Origin: Saprospirales bacterium
GTDB taxonomy: Bacteria; Bacteroidota; Bacteroidia; Chitinophagales; Saprospiraceae
Direction of reading: 5' to 3'
NCBI GenBank assembly: GCA_016703765.1
Contig: JADJBL010000017.1
Coordinates: 62,001 to 126,000 of the forward strand
Length of the DNA stretch: 64,000 nt
The notes beneath the pieces were generated by a model that saw nothing but the letters and a program-made list of their open reading frames with translations, ran no database searches and was not told the origin of the DNA. This document shows positions 19,101 to 31,722 of the stretch, in pieces (the stretch's first letter is position 1; every line of letters begins with the position of its first letter). The position numbers were made by a program, and so were the translations under genes.

Positions 19101-20416
19101 TTGAGCAATACGGGGTGGCCCTTCAGGATATTTTCCAGGATCTCCCAGATCACAGGATCTTTGCGGTCGACCAGTTTCTTGGCCGATTTGACCGTTTTTA
19201 CGATCCCGCGCTCGATGAGCTTCCGGATAATAAAGGGCTTGAACAGTTCTGCCGCCATCCCTTTGGGGATACCGCATTCGTGCAGTTTGAGGGTCGGACC
19301 GACGACGATCACCGAACGGCCGCTGTAGTCCACCCTTTTACCGAGCAGGTTCTGGCGGAAACGCCCTTGCTTCCCTTTGAGAATATCGCTCAGGGATTTG
19401 AGGGCCCGTCCTCCTTCCGCTTTCACGGCGTTGGACTTCCGGGAGTTGTCGAACAGAGAGTCGACGGCTTCCTGGAGCATGCGCTTTTCATTGCGGAGAA
19501 TCACTTCCGGGGCTTTGATCTCCAGCAGTCGCTTGAGGCGGTTGTTGCGGATGATCACCCGGCGGTACAGGTCGTTGAGGTCGGAGCTGGCAAAGCGTCC
19601 GCCGTCGAGCGGCACGAGGGGGCGCAGTTCCGGCGGAACGACCGGCAGGTATTGGATCACCGTCCATTCCGGGCGGTTTTCGATACGGGTTTGGCCATCG
19701 CGGAAAGCTTCCACGACGCGAAGGCGCTTGAGCGCTTCGGATTTGCGCTGCTGGCTGGTTTCGTTGGCAGCCATGTGGCGCAGGTCGTAGGACAGCTGGT
19801 CCAGGTCCAGGCGCATGAGCAGGTCGCGGACCGCATCGGCGCCCATCCGGGCGATGAATTTGTTGGGGTCTTCGTCCGACAACATCTGGTTGTCGGAAGG
19901 AAGCGCATCCAGCAGGTCGAGGTATTCCTCCTCGGTCAGCAGATCCATGCCGTGGATACCGTCCGCTTCTTTAATGCCGGGATTTACCACCACGTAGCGT
20001 TCGTAGTAAATGATGCTTTCCAGCTTTTTGGAAGAAAGCCCCAGCAGGTAACCGATCTTGTTGGGAAGGGATTTGAAAAACCAGATATGCACGACCGGAA
20101 CCACGAGCTTGATATGGCCCATGCGTTCGCGCCGCACCTTCTTCTCCGTCACTTCCACCCCGCAGCGGTCGCACACAATGCCCTTGTAGCGAATACGCTT
20201 GTATTTGCCGCAATAGCATTCGTAGTCTTTTACCGGTCCGAAAATCCGCTCGCAGAACAAACCGTCGCGTTCGGGTTTGTAGGAGCGATAGTTGATGGTT
20301 TCCGGTTTCAGCACTTCCCCGAAAGACCTTTCCAGGATCTCATCCGGAGAGGACAGGCTGATGGTGATACTATCAAACGTCTGCTTCTGAATTTGATTCT
20401 TCTTCTTGAAAGGCAT
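16106..20416 (-). CDS. rpoC: RNA polymerase beta' subunit
   Basis: The largest catalytic subunit of RNA polymerase, 1436 residues. Visible landmarks are the N-terminal zinc site [20 protein letters not shown], the magnesium-binding [15 protein letters not shown], the bridge-helix/trigger-loop region with [13 protein letters not shown] and [19 protein letters not shown], and the second zinc site [19 protein letters not shown]. It ends in an acidic tail ([11 protein letters not shown]). It is the last gene of the rplKAJL-rpoBC run and starts 62 bases after rpoB. A long open frame on the opposite strand is a codon-bias shadow. Confidence 0.99.
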   Translation of the reverse strand: MPFKKKNQIQKQTFDSITISLSSPDEILERSFGEVLKPETINYRSYKPERDGLFCERIFGPVKDYECYCGKYKRIRYKGIVCDRCGVEVTEKKVRRERMGHIKLVVPVVHIWFFKSLPNKIGYLLGLSSKKLESIIYYERYVVVNPGIKEADGIHGMDLLTEEEYLDLLDALPSDNQMLSDEDPNKFIARMGADAVRDLLMRLDLDQLSYDLRHMAANETSQQRKSEALKRLRVVEAFRDGQTRIENRPEWTVIQYLPVVPPELRPLVPLDGGRFASSDLNDLYRRVIIRNNRLKRLLEIKAPEVILRNEKRMLQEAVDSLFDNSRKSNAVKAEGGRALKSLSDILKGKQGRFRQNLLGKRVDYSGRSVIVVGPTLKLHECGIPKGMAAELFKPFIIRKLIERGIVKTVKSAKKLVDRKDPVIWEILENILKGHPVLLNRAPTLHRLSIQAFQPRLIEGKAIQLHPLVCGAFNADFDGDQMAVHVPLSQASILEAQVLMLSSHNMLNPQDGSPVTLPSQDMVLGLYYITKPKRSVAEVKVAGEGMTFYSPEEVIIAYNEGIMDLHAPIKVRVRAEGEDGTVAMRRLETTVGRVIFNQVVPDSVPFINTLLTKKNLKKVIGDIIRRTNFAVTADFLDSIKELGFLWAFKGGLSFNLGDLITPTVKAATLVEAQAEVDTVWDNYENGLITNNERYNQIIDRWTYADNKITDNLMKELAQHKQGFNSVFMMLDSGARGSKQQIKQLCGLRGLMAKPRKSGDTGGAIIENPILSNFMEGLSVLEYFISTHGARKGLADTALKTADAGYLTRRLVDVAQDVVIHEQDCDTLRGIETYALKDNEKVIEPLVSRIAGRYTLHDIYHPETDEVLLEAGNYIDEDMAEHIENIGVESVTIRSVLTCETKRGVCAKCYGKNLATGRITEEGDAVGIIAAQSIGEPGTQLTLRTFHVGGIASVSKSESEIVSKVDGKVEFDGVRTTTQKDDDGKDVDIVLTRTGEIRIMDPLGTRQYASHHIPYGAELRVRDGDNVAKGDMICSWDPYNAVIISEFPGVASFESIEEGVTFRVERDDITGIAEKVIIEPKNKRKVPTIRIVSPDGEELRSYNLPVGSYMSIEDGIEIKAGQKIAKIPRKLGKIQDITGGLPRVTELFEARNPSNPAIVSEIDGVVSFGKIKRGNREIIVTSKDDQKHKYLIGLSKHLLVQDGDFVRAGTPLSDGAVSAKDILAIKGPFAVQSYLVNGVQEVYRSQGITINNKHMEVIVRQMMRRVQIEDPGDTTFLEGEAVEKWEFLEQNDYIFDKKVVTDSGESAKLKPGQLVTLRQLREENSFLKRNDRKPVLYRDAVSATSSPLLQGITRSSLGTVSWISAASFQETTKVLSTAAIGARTDDLAGLKENVIVGKKIPAGTGLKKYDTVFVTTNEMYETQKERHLMLEEELEEED

Positions 20417-20478
20417 ACGTTAAGCGTATTTTAAACACAGTAACCTGAGGCTACTGTGTTTTGATTAATTTATTTTCT

Positions 20479-24300
<3,822 letters not shown>

Positions 24301-24422
24301 GTGCAAATGCTTAAGATTAAATGGTTTTTCAGACAAGCTTTCTTGTCTGACCAGAATGGGGGAAGGAACGATTGGAAACAACCGTGAAAACCAAAAAGTT
24401 TCGAAATCAACGCGTTAAAGAC

Positions 24423-24468
24423 GACAATAGGCCTAGCGAGCTGTCGCCAACTCGCTAAGCCAATTGTC
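24423..24468 (-). promoter_or_regulatory. Long hairpin between rplL and rpoB, attenuator candidate
   Basis: GACAAT, GGC and TAGCGAG on one side pair with CTCGCTA, GCC and ATTGTC on the other, with single-base bulges and a ten-base loop. It lies between rplL and rpoB. No clear T-run follows on the minus strand, so a pausing or processing role is as likely as termination. Confidence 0.55.
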
Positions 24469-24519
24469 TGGTGGTAGCAGGGTACGTGACGGTTACCAGG
24501 TAATCGATATTTATAAGGA

Positions 24520-24900
24520 TTACTTCAGTTCGATCGTAGCGCCTGCTGCTTCGAGGGTTGCTTTCATCTTTTCGGCTTCGTCTTTCGACGCGGCTTCCTT
24601 CAGGACACTTGGAGCGCCATCGACCAGGTCTTTGGCTTCTTTGAGTCCCAGGTTGAGGAGGTTTTTCACTTCCTTCACGACGGCCAGTTTCTGGGCGCCA
24701 CCTGTTACCAATACCACGTTGAATTCGGTTTTCTCAACCACAGCTGCTTCCCCGCCACCTCCGGCGGCCGGTGCTGCTACTGCTACTGCTGCTGCAGCCG
24801 GCTTGATACCGTATTTCTCTTCCAGAATGTTGCCGAGTTCGATTGCCTCTTTTACCGTGAGGCCAACCAACTGTTCTGCCATTGCATTTAAATCTGCCAT
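24520..24900 (-). CDS. rplL: Ribosomal protein bL12 (L7/L12)
   Basis: Forms the ribosomal stalk that recruits translation GTPases. The 126-residue protein begins [18 protein letters not shown], continues into an alanine-rich hinge ([17 protein letters not shown]), and has the C-terminal globular domain [21 protein letters not shown] and [21 protein letters not shown] took the ATG at 24900 rather than a TTG two codons earlier. It is 81 bases after rplJ in the same operon. Confidence 0.98.
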   Translation of the reverse strand: MADLNAMAEQLVGLTVKEAIELGNILEEKYGIKPAAAAVAVAAPAAGGGGEAAVVEKTEFNVVLVTGGAQKLAVVKEVKNLLNLGLKEAKDLVDGAPSVLKEAASKDEAEKMKATLEAAGATIELK

Positions 24901-24981
24901 TGTCAATTTCTTTTAAAAGTTTTCCTAAAAGGTTTACGCTATAATAGAGCGCAGAAGCTTGGAAGCCGTAATTAATGTGAA

Positions 24982-25515
24982 CTATTCGCCGTCGCCGCGT
25001 TCTTCGAGCGCCTTGAGCAAGCCCATGATGGTCGTGCCTCCCGATTGGAGCGCCGAAACCACGTTTTGCATGGGCGACTGGAGCATGCCGATGATCTGGC
25101 CGATCAGTTCGTCTTTCGACTTGAGCGAGATCAGGGCGTCGATGTGCTGGTCACCTATGTACACAGCCGAATCGATATAAGCCGCCTTGATGAAAGGACG
25201 CTCGGCGTCTTTGCGAAATTCCTTGATAAGCCGCGCGGGAGAGTTGGCCACCTCTGTAAACATCAGGGCGGTGGGCCCTTCCAGCGCTTCCATCAATGCC
25301 GCATAGTTCTTGTCTGCCGGAGCGGACTCCAGCGCTTTTTTCACCAGTGTATTCTTCACTACGCGCATCTCAATGCCTTTGTCAAAAAGCTGATGGCGCA
25401 GTTTGTTGATCACTTCAACAGTAAGGGAGGAGGAATCCGTAATATAGAAAAAGGGTGAATTCTCAAATTTCTCCTTCAACTCCTCGATAATAGCCGATTT
25501 TTCTTCTCTTGTCAT
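24982..25515 (-). CDS. rplJ: Ribosomal protein uL10 (L10)
   Basis: Anchors L7/L12 to the large subunit. The 177-residue length is typical. The start MTREEKSAIIEELKEKFENS and the RVVKNTLVKKALE and GPTALMF segments are characteristic; the C-terminal helix (GQIIGMLQSPMQNVVSALQS and the end KALEERGDGE) binds L12 dimers. It lies between rplA and rplL, as expected. In other bacteria L10 with L12 represses its own mRNA; no leader structure was resolved here. Confidence 0.97.
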   Translation of the reverse strand: MTREEKSAIIEELKEKFENSPFFYITDSSSLTVEVINKLRHQLFDKGIEMRVVKNTLVKKALESAPADKNYAALMEALEGPTALMFTEVANSPARLIKEFRKDAERPFIKAAYIDSAVYIGDQHIDALISLKSKDELIGQIIGMLQSPMQNVVSALQSGGTTIMGLLKALEERGDGE

Positions 25516-25555
25516 GGCGTTTGGCGTTGATTAAGCCCGGATGTTCGAGCAAAGG

Positions 25556-26248
25556 TTAACGAATGGTTTTTGAATCTACCTTGATCCCCTGGCTCATCGT
25601 GCTGGCGACCGTGATCGACTTCAGATAAATTCCCTTTGCAGAAGAAGGCTTCATCCTGACGAGGGTGGAAAGTAGTTCGTTGGCGTTATCAGCCAGTTTT
25701 TCCGGGCTAAAGGAAATCCGTCCTACCGAAGAATGGATGATCCCCTATTTGTCAACCCGGAAGGAGATCTTACCGCCTTTTACATCCGTGACCGCGGCGC
25801 CTACGTCCATCGTGACGGTTCCCGTCTTGGGGTTGGGCATCAATCCGCGCGGACCGAGGATACGGCCGATCTTACCCACCTGGCCCATGACCTGCGGGGT
25901 GGCGATACAGACATCGAAATCCGTCCAGCCGTCGGTAACCTTCTGAATGAAATCGTTGAGACCGACGAAATCTGCGCCGGCGTCTCTGGCTTCTTGTTCC
26001 TTGTCGGGGGTACACAGTACCAGTACGCGCTTGGACTTACCTGTACCGTGGGGAAGCGTCACAGAACCGCGAAGGGCCTGGTCGGCTTTCCTGGGGTCGA
26101 CCCCCAGGCGCACGTGAACATCGACGGAGGCGTCGAACTTGGCGATGTTCACATCCTTCACCAGGGCGACTGCCTCCTCGAGCGTGTAGAGGCGCTCGGG
26201 GTCGACTTTGCCCTGGGTGGCTTTTTGCCGTTTGGTTAATTTTGCCAT
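25556..26248 (-). CDS. rplA: Ribosomal protein uL1 (L1), interrupted by in-frame TAG
   Basis: L1 binds 23S rRNA at the mobile L1 stalk. The start [20 protein letters not shown], the [19 protein letters not shown] region and [14 protein letters not shown] are canonical. At 25745-25747 an in-frame TAG follows FRVDK; after it the same frame continues [20 protein letters not shown] through to [12 protein letters not shown] and a TAA at 25556. The two parts together make 230 positions, the usual length, with the TAG standing where an aromatic residue (FGI or YGI) is normal. No frame change is needed. TAG ends other genes here (lepA, for example), so reassignment is unlikely; a base error or a true nonsense change remain. 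Confidence 0.93.
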
Positions 26249-26351
26249 GTTGTAGTTTGAAAATGTGAGGTAATAGCGCCCTCCGCTGCGCGGCGGGCTC
26301 CCTTCCTGCCCCCGTCCCCTTCGGGAGGAGGGCTTATCTTAATGCGTTCAA

Positions 26352-26795
26352 TCAATTATTCCAGGGCGGCGTGCCTTCCACGGTGATCCCCAGGGAGCGA
26401 GCCGTACCGGCAACCATCTTCATGGCCGATTCGATGGTAAAACAGTTGAGGTCGGGCATTTTCACCTCGGCGATCTCCCGCACCTGATCCCAGGTCACTT
26501 TACCCACCTTTTTGCGGTTGGATTCAGCCGAGCCGGATTTGACCTTGGCTGCTTCCAGCAACTGGATAGCGGCGGGCGGCGTTTTGACGACAAAGTCGAA
26601 GGACTTGTCCTTGTACACCGAGATCACGACCGGTAGGATCTTGCCCATTTTTTCCTGGGTGACGGCGTTGAAACGCTTGCAAAAATCCATGATGTTCACC
26701 CCTTTGGAACCGAGTGCCGGACCGATTGGGGGCGAAGGGTTTGCCTGACCGCCTTTGACCTGAAGCTTGATAAAAACGTCTACTTCCTTTGCCAT
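26352..26795 (-). CDS. rplK: Ribosomal protein uL11 (L11)
   Basis: Part of the GTPase-associated centre of the large subunit. The 147-residue protein has [20 protein letters not shown] near the N terminus and [12 protein letters not shown] at the C terminus, both diagnostic. It is separated from rplA by about 100 bases with no obvious gene, and from nusG by 27. Confidence 0.98.
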   Translation of the reverse strand: MAKEVDVFIKLQVKGGQANPSPPIGPALGSKGVNIMDFCKRFNAVTQEKMGKILPVVISVYKDKSFDFVVKTPPAAIQLLEAAKVKSGSAESNRKKVGKVTWDQVREIAEVKMPDLNCFTIESAMKMVAGTARSLGITVEGTPPWNN

Positions 26796-26822
26796 AACTA
26801 TTTCAATTTATGCCGGGCGCTT

Positions 26823-27371
26823 TTACTGCTGTTTCTCAACCTGCATGAAGTTGAGTTCCACCTCCGTTCCGCGTCCGAATATCTTTACAATTACTTTCAG
26901 TTTTTTCTTCTCTTCGTTCACTTCCTGGATGTCGCCTACGAATTCGCTGAACGGGCCGTCTACGATTTTGACGGTCTCTCCGACGATAAAGGGCTCCAGC
27001 ATGGTCTCGCCGTGGTTCTGCGATTCGTCCACCTTACCAAGCAGGCGGTTGGCTTCCGACTGCTGCATGGGGATGGGGCTGTTCTTCCCAAGGAAATGGA
27101 TCACATTGGGAATATTGGCGATAACCTGGACCATTTCGGCAGTAAACTTCACGTGGTCTGCTTCTACGAGAATATACCCCGGAAGGATGTTGCGTTCGGA
27201 GATCACTTTTTTCCCTCCGCGGATCTTATATACCTTCTCCGTAGGTACCAACACCTGAGGGATGATATCTCTCCAGCCGGAACGCTCGATCTCGAAGTCG
27301 ATCCTTTCCTTGATCTTGCGCTCCTTGCCGCTGATCACGCGCAGCGAATACCACTTCATTTCGTCCGCCAT
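26823..27371 (-). CDS. nusG: Transcription termination/antitermination factor NusG
   Basis: NusG binds RNA polymerase and couples it to ribosomes or Rho. The 182 residues contain the NGN domain (MKWYSLRVISGKERKIKERI, LPGYILVEADH, VIHFLG) and a C-terminal KOW domain (VGETVKIVDGPFSEFVGDIQ). It directly follows secE by 19 bases, as in nearly all bacteria. Confidence 0.97.
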   Translation of the reverse strand: MADEMKWYSLRVISGKERKIKERIDFEIERSGWRDIIPQVLVPTEKVYKIRGGKKVISERNILPGYILVEADHVKFTAEMVQVIANIPNVIHFLGKNSPIPMQQSEANRLLGKVDESQNHGETMLEPFIVGETVKIVDGPFSEFVGDIQEVNEEKKKLKVIVKIFGRGTEVELNFMQVEKQQ

Positions 27372-27390
27372 TCCCCTCGGGTTAATACAA

Positions 27391-27585
27391 TTAAGCGTTG
27401 AGCTTGTAAATAAAACTGAGCATGCCGTTGGAAATCGAATCCATCAGGAAGATGATCAACGACAGAAGGAGAGATGCGACGATCACGACAATGGTGCTCC
27501 CCTGGAGGTTAGCCCAGGTAGGCCAGGTCACCTTGTTGACGAGTTCGTTATAACTTTCCTTAATATACAACTTCAGACTTTCCAT
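27391..27585 (-). CDS. secE: Preprotein translocase subunit SecE
   Basis: A 64-residue single-span subunit of the SecYEG channel. It has the amphipathic segment YIKESYNELVNKVTWPTWAN, with the conserved KVTWP motif, followed by one membrane helix (IVVIVASLLLSLIIFLMDS). It is immediately before nusG and after the tRNA-Trp gene. Confidence 0.96.
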   Translation of the reverse strand: MESLKLYIKESYNELVNKVTWPTWANLQGSTIVVIVASLLLSLIIFLMDSISNGMLSFIYKLNA

Positions 27586-27600
27586 AAAGCTTGTTGTTTG

Positions 27601-27673
27601 CGCGGGCAGAAGGATTCGAACCCTCGGCCTAAGGTTTTGGAGACCTTCGCTCTACCAGCTGAGCTATACCCGC
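27601..27673 (-). tRNA. tRNA-Trp (CCA anticodon)
   Basis: The minus strand folds with acceptor GCGGGTA/TGCCCGC, D-arm AGCTC...GAGC, anticodon loop CTCCAAA and T-arm GGTTCGAATCC. No encoded CCA tail. It lies between tuf and secE. Confidence 0.97.
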
Positions 27674-27773
27674 TTAGGCGTGTCTCATTGCAAGAAATCG
27701 GAAATCGGGCAATCCCCCAGTTTGGGAGAATGCCCAATTTCCGATGGTAAGGTATCTATTGAATTCCGAAGAA

Positions 27774-28970
27774 TTAATCGATAATTTCGGTAACCTGACC
27801 GGCGCCAACCGTACGGCCTCCTTCGCGGATAGCGAAGCGGAGGTTTTTCTCCATAGCGATGGTGTTGATCAGTTTCACTTCCAGAGCCACGTTGTCGCCG
27901 GGCATCACCATTTCAACACCCGTGGGCAGCGTCACGTCGCCGGTCACGTCGGTGGTGCGGAAATAGAACTGCGGGCGGTAACCGTTGAAGAAGGGGGTAT
28001 GGCGGCCGCCTTCGTCTTTGCTCAGTACGTACACTTCGGCTTTGAAGTGAGCGTGCGGCTTGACGGAACCCGGCTTGCAGATAACCATCCCGCGGGTGAT
28101 CGCCTCTTTGTCGATACCGCGGAGCAGCAGACCTGCGTTGTCGCCGGCTTCGCCGCGATCCAGGATCTTGCGGAACATTTCCACCCCGGTAACGACCGAC
28201 TTCATCGGCTTGGCGTCTTTGGGCATCATACCCAGGATCTCGACTTCCTCGCCGACGTTGATCACACCGCGCTCGATACGACCGGTTGCAACCGTACCGC
28301 GGCCGGTGATGGAAAACACGTCTTCCACCGGCATGAGGAAAGGCTGGTCGATCAGACGAACCGGTTCTGCGATCTGGGTGTCGACTGCGTTCATCAACTC
28401 CTTGATAGCGCGAATTCCGTCTTCGGTTCCTTCCAGAGCCTTGAGGGCGGAACCGCGGATAACAGCAGCGGTGTTGCCGTCGTATTTATATGCGGAAAGC
28501 AGTTCCCGGATTTCCATCTCCACCAGTTCCAACATCTCTTCGTCGTCCACCAGGTCTACCTTGTTCATAAAGACTACGATATTCGGAACACCTACCTGGC
28601 GGGCCAGAAGGATGTGTTCGCGAGTTTGGGGCATCGGGCCGTCCGTAGCAGCAACCACCAGGATCGCTCCGTCCATCTGAGCGGCGCCCGTAACCATGTT
28701 CTTCACATAGTCGGCGTGACCCGGGCAATCCACGTGTGCATAGTGACGAGCTACTGTCTGATACTCCACGTGCGCTGTATTGATCGTAATACCGCGCTCT
28801 TTTTCTTCGGGAGCTGCGTTGATGGAGGCGTAGCTTTTCACTTCAGCAAGACCATCTTTCCCAAGTACAACTGTGATGGCAGCTGTGAGCGTAGTCTTCC
28901 CGTGATCTACGTGGCCGATCGTACCAATGTTTACGTGCGGTTTAGTCCGCTTAAATGTTTCCTTAGCCAT
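27774..28970 (-). CDS. tuf: Elongation factor Tu
   Basis: Delivers aminoacyl-tRNA to the ribosome. Of normal length (398 residues), it has [11 protein letters not shown] (G1), [11 protein letters not shown] (G3) and NKVDLVDD (G4), then the two beta-barrel domains ([24 protein letters not shown]). It lies between tRNA-Thr(GGT) and tRNA-Trp in the conserved tRNA-tuf-secE-nusG order. Confidence 0.99.
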   Translation of the reverse strand: MAKETFKRTKPHVNIGTIGHVDHGKTTLTAAITVVLGKDGLAEVKSYASINAAPEEKERGITINTAHVEYQTVARHYAHVDCPGHADYVKNMVTGAAQMDGAILVVAATDGPMPQTREHILLARQVGVPNIVVFMNKVDLVDDEEMLELVEMEIRELLSAYKYDGNTAAVIRGSALKALEGTEDGIRAIKELMNAVDTQIAEPVRLIDQPFLMPVEDVFSITGRGTVATGRIERGVINVGEEVEILGMMPKDAKPMKSVVTGVEMFRKILDRGEAGDNAGLLLRGIDKEAITRGMVICKPGSVKPHAHFKAEVYVLSKDEGGRHTPFFNGYRPQFYFRTTDVTGDVTLPTGVEMVMPGDNVALEVKLINTIAMEKNLRFAIREGGRTVGAGQVTEIID

Positions 28971-29058
28971 CGCTTGAATTTTTTAGCTGTAAAGGTTTCT
29001 AATGATTAAAGTTGTTTCAGATACAGAGACGCCAAACGATCAGCGGCCCGATTCCTGG

Positions 29059-29130
<72 letters not shown>

Positions 29131-29183
29131 CGGTATTACACGGCCAATGGCCGTAAAAAGGTGTTTAAATCGTCTTTTCAAAG

Positions 29184-29256
29184 AGCGGGCGACGAGACTC
29201 GAACTCGCGACCCTCAGCTTGGAAGGCTGATGCTCTACCAACTGAGCTACGCCCGC
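29184..29256 (-). tRNA. tRNA-Gly (TCC anticodon)
   Basis: Acceptor GCGGGCG/CGCCCGC, anticodon stem TCAGC/GCTGA around loop CTTCCAA, and T-arm GAGTTCGAGTCTC on the minus strand. Confidence 0.96.
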
Positions 29257-29289
29257 TTGTCCGCCGGAGCTAAGCTACGGCGGGCGCAG

Positions 29290-29372
29290 TGGGGGTGATA
29301 GGATTCGAACCTATTCAGTCAAAGACACCAGATTTACAGTCTGGCCCGGCTCTCCAACTCCGGCGCACCCCC
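29290..29372 (-). tRNA. tRNA-Tyr (GTA anticodon)
   Basis: A class II tRNA with a long variable arm. Acceptor GGGGGTG/CACCCCC, anticodon stem CCAGA/TCTGG around loop CTGTAAA, and T-arm AGGTTCGAATCCT. Confidence 0.96.
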
Positions 29373-29385
29373 GCTTTCAATTTGG

Positions 29386-29458
29386 AGCCAGCAGAGGGAC
29401 TCGAACCCCCGACCAGCTGATTACAAATCAGCTGCTCTACCAACTGAGCTATGCTGGC
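29386..29458 (-). tRNA. tRNA-Thr (TGT anticodon)
   Basis: Acceptor GCCAGCA/TGCTGGC, anticodon stem of CAGCTGA type around loop TTTGTAA, and T-arm GGGTTCGAGTCCC. First gene of the tRNA-tuf transcript. Confidence 0.96.
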
Positions 29459-29519
29459 GGGACCTAAGTTTTCTGCCATTTTCCACTTCGCACAAGGAGA
29501 CTTTTCTCACAAGCGGATG

Positions 29520-29549
29520 CAAAGATATGGCTTTTTGAATAAAAGCAAA
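29520..29549 (-). promoter_or_regulatory. Promoter of the tRNA-tuf-rpoBC cluster
   Basis: On the minus strand TTTG (29546-29549), an 18-base spacer and TATCTTTG (29520-29527) match the Bacteroidota TTTG/TAnnTTTG promoter. It lies about 60 bases before the first tRNA. Confidence 0.65.
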
Positions 29550-29572
29550 AAACTTTTTTATCTTTTAAAATG

Positions 29573-29605
29573 AAAAGGGGAGCGGGTTAAGTCCGCCCCC
29601 CTTTT
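29573..29605 (-). terminator. Terminator after hpf
   Basis: On the minus strand GGGG-GCGG pairs with CCGC-CCCC around a short loop and TTTT follows. It is about 20 bases past the hpf stop and separates that transcript from the tRNA promoter. Confidence 0.75.
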
Positions 29606-29622
29606 ACACCCCTTCTTTTTAA

Positions 29623-29925
29623 TTATTTTACTTCGAAGTGCTTCTCCTTGTACTTTTGGAGCTGCCGCTTCAGGGTGTCTGCAACTCCCTCTACCGCCCC
29701 CTCGAAGTTTTTATGGACTTCCTTGGCAAATAACGTCTCCCCGGGCACGTGCACTTTTACTTCAGCCACTTTGTCCCGGACTTGCCCCGAGTTCTCCAAC
29801 CGCAAAATGACGTTGATCTCGATGATGCGATCGAAAAAGGTGTCGAGCTTTTGGAGCTTCTTCTCGATGAATTCCAGCAGCTTTTGGTCAGCTTTGAACT
29901 GGACCGATTCGGTGTGTATCTTCAT
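29623..29925 (-). CDS. hpf: Ribosome hibernation promoting factor, short form (HPF/RaiA family)
   Basis: A 100-residue protein starting MKIHTESVQFKADQKLLEFI; I chose the ATG at 29925 as the family start. By family it binds the 30S subunit in slow growth and blocks the decoding site. KLDTFFDRIIEINVILRLEN and VPGETLFAKEVHKNFEGAVEGVADTL fit the S30AE domain. The length corresponds to the single-domain short form, without the C-terminal dimerisation domain of long HPF. It follows a Xer recombinase and rpsU, an arrangement I know from other Bacteroidota. Confidence 0.92.
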   Translation of the reverse strand: MKIHTESVQFKADQKLLEFIEKKLQKLDTFFDRIIEINVILRLENSGQVRDKVAEVKVHVPGETLFAKEVHKNFEGAVEGVADTLKRQLQKYKEKHFEVK

Positions 29926-29963
29926 TGGTTCCAAATTAAGGTGAAACAAGATTCGACAGTCGC

Positions 29964-30869
29964 CTACCCCTTGGGTTTCCCCTTGGGATGGGCCAGTTGG
30001 TATACTTCCTTGAGTTTCTCTATTGCATTGTGCGTATAAACCTGTGTAGCGGCGAGGCTCGAATGCCCCAGTAACTCCTTGATCGCATTAATGTCGGCGC
30101 CCTTATTGGACAGGTGGGTGGCAAACGAATGCCGCAACACATGCGGGCTTCTCTTTTCCACCGTAGTCACCATCGACAGGTATTTCCTCACCACCCGGTA
30201 CACGAATTTGGGGTACATGGGCGCCCCCTTGTCCGTGAGGAGCAGGTTGGCGGGTAGTTCTTCGAAGCTTGTCCGGCGCAGGTCGATATAGGCCCGGAGC
30301 CTTTCGGCCAGATCGGGGAGGATCGGGATGATCCGCTCCTTTCCGCCCTTGCCCTTCACCCGGATCTGCATCCGGTGGAAGTCGGCCGACTCCGGCGTCA
30401 TCCCCATCAATTCGGCCCGCCGCAGCCCGGTCATATACAGTAGTTCCAACATCATTCGATCGCGCGCTCCTTCGAATCCCGCCGGGAAAACAACCTCGTC
30501 GAGGAGTTGCGCCAGGTGCTCTTCCCGGACAAATACGGGAAGCGCTTTGCCCGTCTTCGGAGCGAGAATCTTGAGCATCGGGCTTTGTTGCACCCAACCG
30601 CGCTTGAGCAGGAAGCGAAAAAACGTCTTTAGGCAGGACAGCTTCCGGTTGATCGCCCGGGGGGAAAGGCCGTGTTCCAGCATATCGACCATCCAGGCCC
30701 TGATATGCAAAGGCCCTATCTCCGAAACGGAAATAAGGCCGTATTGAACTTCTGCGAACGTCAGAAACTGATCCGTATCGCTTTGATATGCTTCTACAGT
30801 ATGCGGAGAAAACCGCTTTTCGTATACCAAATAGTCCCTGAATGCCCGGTGCTCGTGTCCTCTAATCAT
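29964..30869 (-). CDS. Tyrosine recombinase, XerC/XerD family
   Basis: A 301-residue integrase-fold protein. The N-terminal SAM-like domain (FRDYLVYEKRFSPHTVEAY) is followed by the catalytic domain with the first Arg in GLRRAELMGM, a K in VKGKGGKERIIPI, and HVLRHSFATHLSNKGAD (H-x-x-R) with LLGHSSLAATQVYTH containing the last His and the nucleophilic Tyr. All catalytic residues are present and the size fits XerC/XerD, which resolve chromosome dimers at dif. Position between rpsU and hpf supports a housekeeping role rather than a phage integrase; no dif site was seen. Confidence 0.93.
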   Translation of the reverse strand: MIRGHEHRAFRDYLVYEKRFSPHTVEAYQSDTDQFLTFAEVQYGLISVSEIGPLHIRAWMVDMLEHGLSPRAINRKLSCLKTFFRFLLKRGWVQQSPMLKILAPKTGKALPVFVREEHLAQLLDEVVFPAGFEGARDRMMLELLYMTGLRRAELMGMTPESADFHRMQIRVKGKGGKERIIPILPDLAERLRAYIDLRRTSFEELPANLLLTDKGAPMYPKFVYRVVRKYLSMVTTVEKRSPHVLRHSFATHLSNKGADINAIKELLGHSSLAATQVYTHNAIEKLKEVYQLAHPKGKPKG

Positions 30870-30932
30870 CCTTGTAGTTCAACCCGCTTAAGGTACAACT
30901 ATCCCCGGAAAAATGCAATGACAGGGTCGGAA

Positions 30933-31127
30933 TTATCCTTGCTGGTCCCCGTACGTTTTTTGCTTGTACACGGCTTTCAACACCTCCGCTCTCCTTTGAA
31001 TGGAGGGCTTTACGAAATGTTTGCGGCGGCGCAGTTCTTTCAGAATGCCCGCTTTTTCGAATTTGCGCTTGTATTTTTTGAGCGCTCTTTCGATCGACTC
31101 ACTGTCTTTTACATCGATGATCAACAT
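30933..31127 (-). CDS. rpsU: Ribosomal protein bS21 (S21)
   Basis: A 64-residue, strongly basic small-subunit protein: MLIIDVKDSESIERALKKYK, then FEKAGILKELRRRKHFVKPS with the S21 signature and a basic tail. It begins the rpsU-xer-hpf transcript and has a consensus promoter 42-73 bases upstream of its start. Confidence 0.96.
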   Translation of the reverse strand: MLIIDVKDSESIERALKKYKRKFEKAGILKELRRRKHFVKPSIQRRAEVLKAVYKQKTYGDQQG

Positions 31128-31168
31128 ATCAAGGATTCCAATTGGTTAAAAAATCATTTTTAGGATTG

Positions 31169-31200
31169 CAAAGGTAAAAGAATATCCCGAAACTTGCAAA
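31169..31200 (-). promoter_or_regulatory. Promoter of rpsU (TTTG-N20-TACCTTTG)
   Basis: The minus strand has TTTG (31197-31200), a 20-base spacer and TACCTTTG (31169-31176), a full match to the Bacteroidota consensus. It overlaps the region just before the divergent TonB-domain gene. Confidence 0.75.
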
Positions 31201-31202
31201 CC

Positions 31203-31655
31203 ATGCAAAAGGAAAAGAAGGACAAACATTTTATCAGGAAGCCCCATTTCGAGGGCGGGCTGAACGCCATGCGCAAGATCATCCGGGAGAATCTCCGTTA
31301 TCCGGAAGAAGCCCTGAACAACAAGATCGAGGGAACCGTCGTCGTCAAATACGCCATCGATCACCTGGGCAAGGTGACAGACGCCAAGGTGATCGCCGGC
31401 ATCGGCCACGGCTGCGATGAAGAAGCGATTCGCCTGGTGCACCTTTTTCAGTTCCAGGTACCCAAGAACCGGGGCATCCGGGTCCGCTTCCACAAGGATA
31501 TCCACATCCATTTCCGCCTCCCTGCGAAAAAAGAAAAACCAAAACCGCCACCTGCCCCCACCGCCTTCACCTATACGATCACCCCGGAACCTGCCGACCC
31601 CAAACCGGAGGAAAAACCGGCCGCCGGAGGATATACGATTACCCTCAACTGGTAA
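31203..31655 (+). CDS. Soluble TonB C-terminal-domain protein
   Basis: A 150-residue protein from the ATG at 31203 (a TTG nine bases earlier is possible). Almost the whole chain is a TonB C-terminal domain: FEGGLNAMRKIIRENLRYPE, GTVVVKYAIDHLGKVTDAKV, DEEAIRLVHLFQFQVPKN and a final PVRVRF-like strand. There is no signal peptide or transmembrane anchor, so it is not an ordinary TonB. The tail is a proline/lysine-rich segment (KKEKPKPPPAPTAF) that resembles the periplasmic spacer of TonB but is placed after the domain instead of before it. It faces a SusD/SusC pair whose SusC needs TonB, but the genes are convergent. Role unknown. Confidence 0.75.
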   Translation: MQKEKKDKHFIRKPHFEGGLNAMRKIIRENLRYPEEALNNKIEGTVVVKYAIDHLGKVTDAKVIAGIGHGCDEEAIRLVHLFQFQVPKNRGIRVRFHKDIHIHFRLPAKKEKPKPPPAPTAFTYTITPEPADPKPEEKPAAGGYTITLNW

Positions 31656-31661
31656 AAAAAA

Positions 31662-31689
31662 CGGGGATGCAGTTCGCACTGCATCCCCG
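31662..31689. terminator. Two-way terminator, 12-bp perfect stem
   Basis: CGGGGATGCAGT pairs perfectly with ACTGCATCCCCG across a four-base loop. An A-run precedes it and a T-rich stretch follows, so it can end both the TonB-domain gene and the susD transcript. Confidence 0.88.
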
Positions 31690-31722
31690 CCGGTTTATTT
31701 ATGGGGGTAAACGAGCTTCCGC

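Noticed and set aside
16466..20434. 1322-codon open frame antisense to rpoC, and similar long antisense frames over rpoB (20461-22290, 22336-24387)
   Set aside because: They mirror canonical RNA polymerase genes with full motifs on the other strand; their translations have no start context or domain and follow from codon bias.
24301..24381. Longer RpoB start
   Set aside because: The extra 27 residues do not resemble RpoB N termini.
25745..25747. TAG read as an amino acid (stop reassignment)
   Set aside because: lepA and other genes end with TAG at their normal length, and no other in-frame TAG occurs in intact genes.
29964..30869. Phage or island integrase
   Set aside because: Position between rpsU and hpf, length and residues fit housekeeping XerC/XerD; no attachment-site repeats at the nearby tRNAs.
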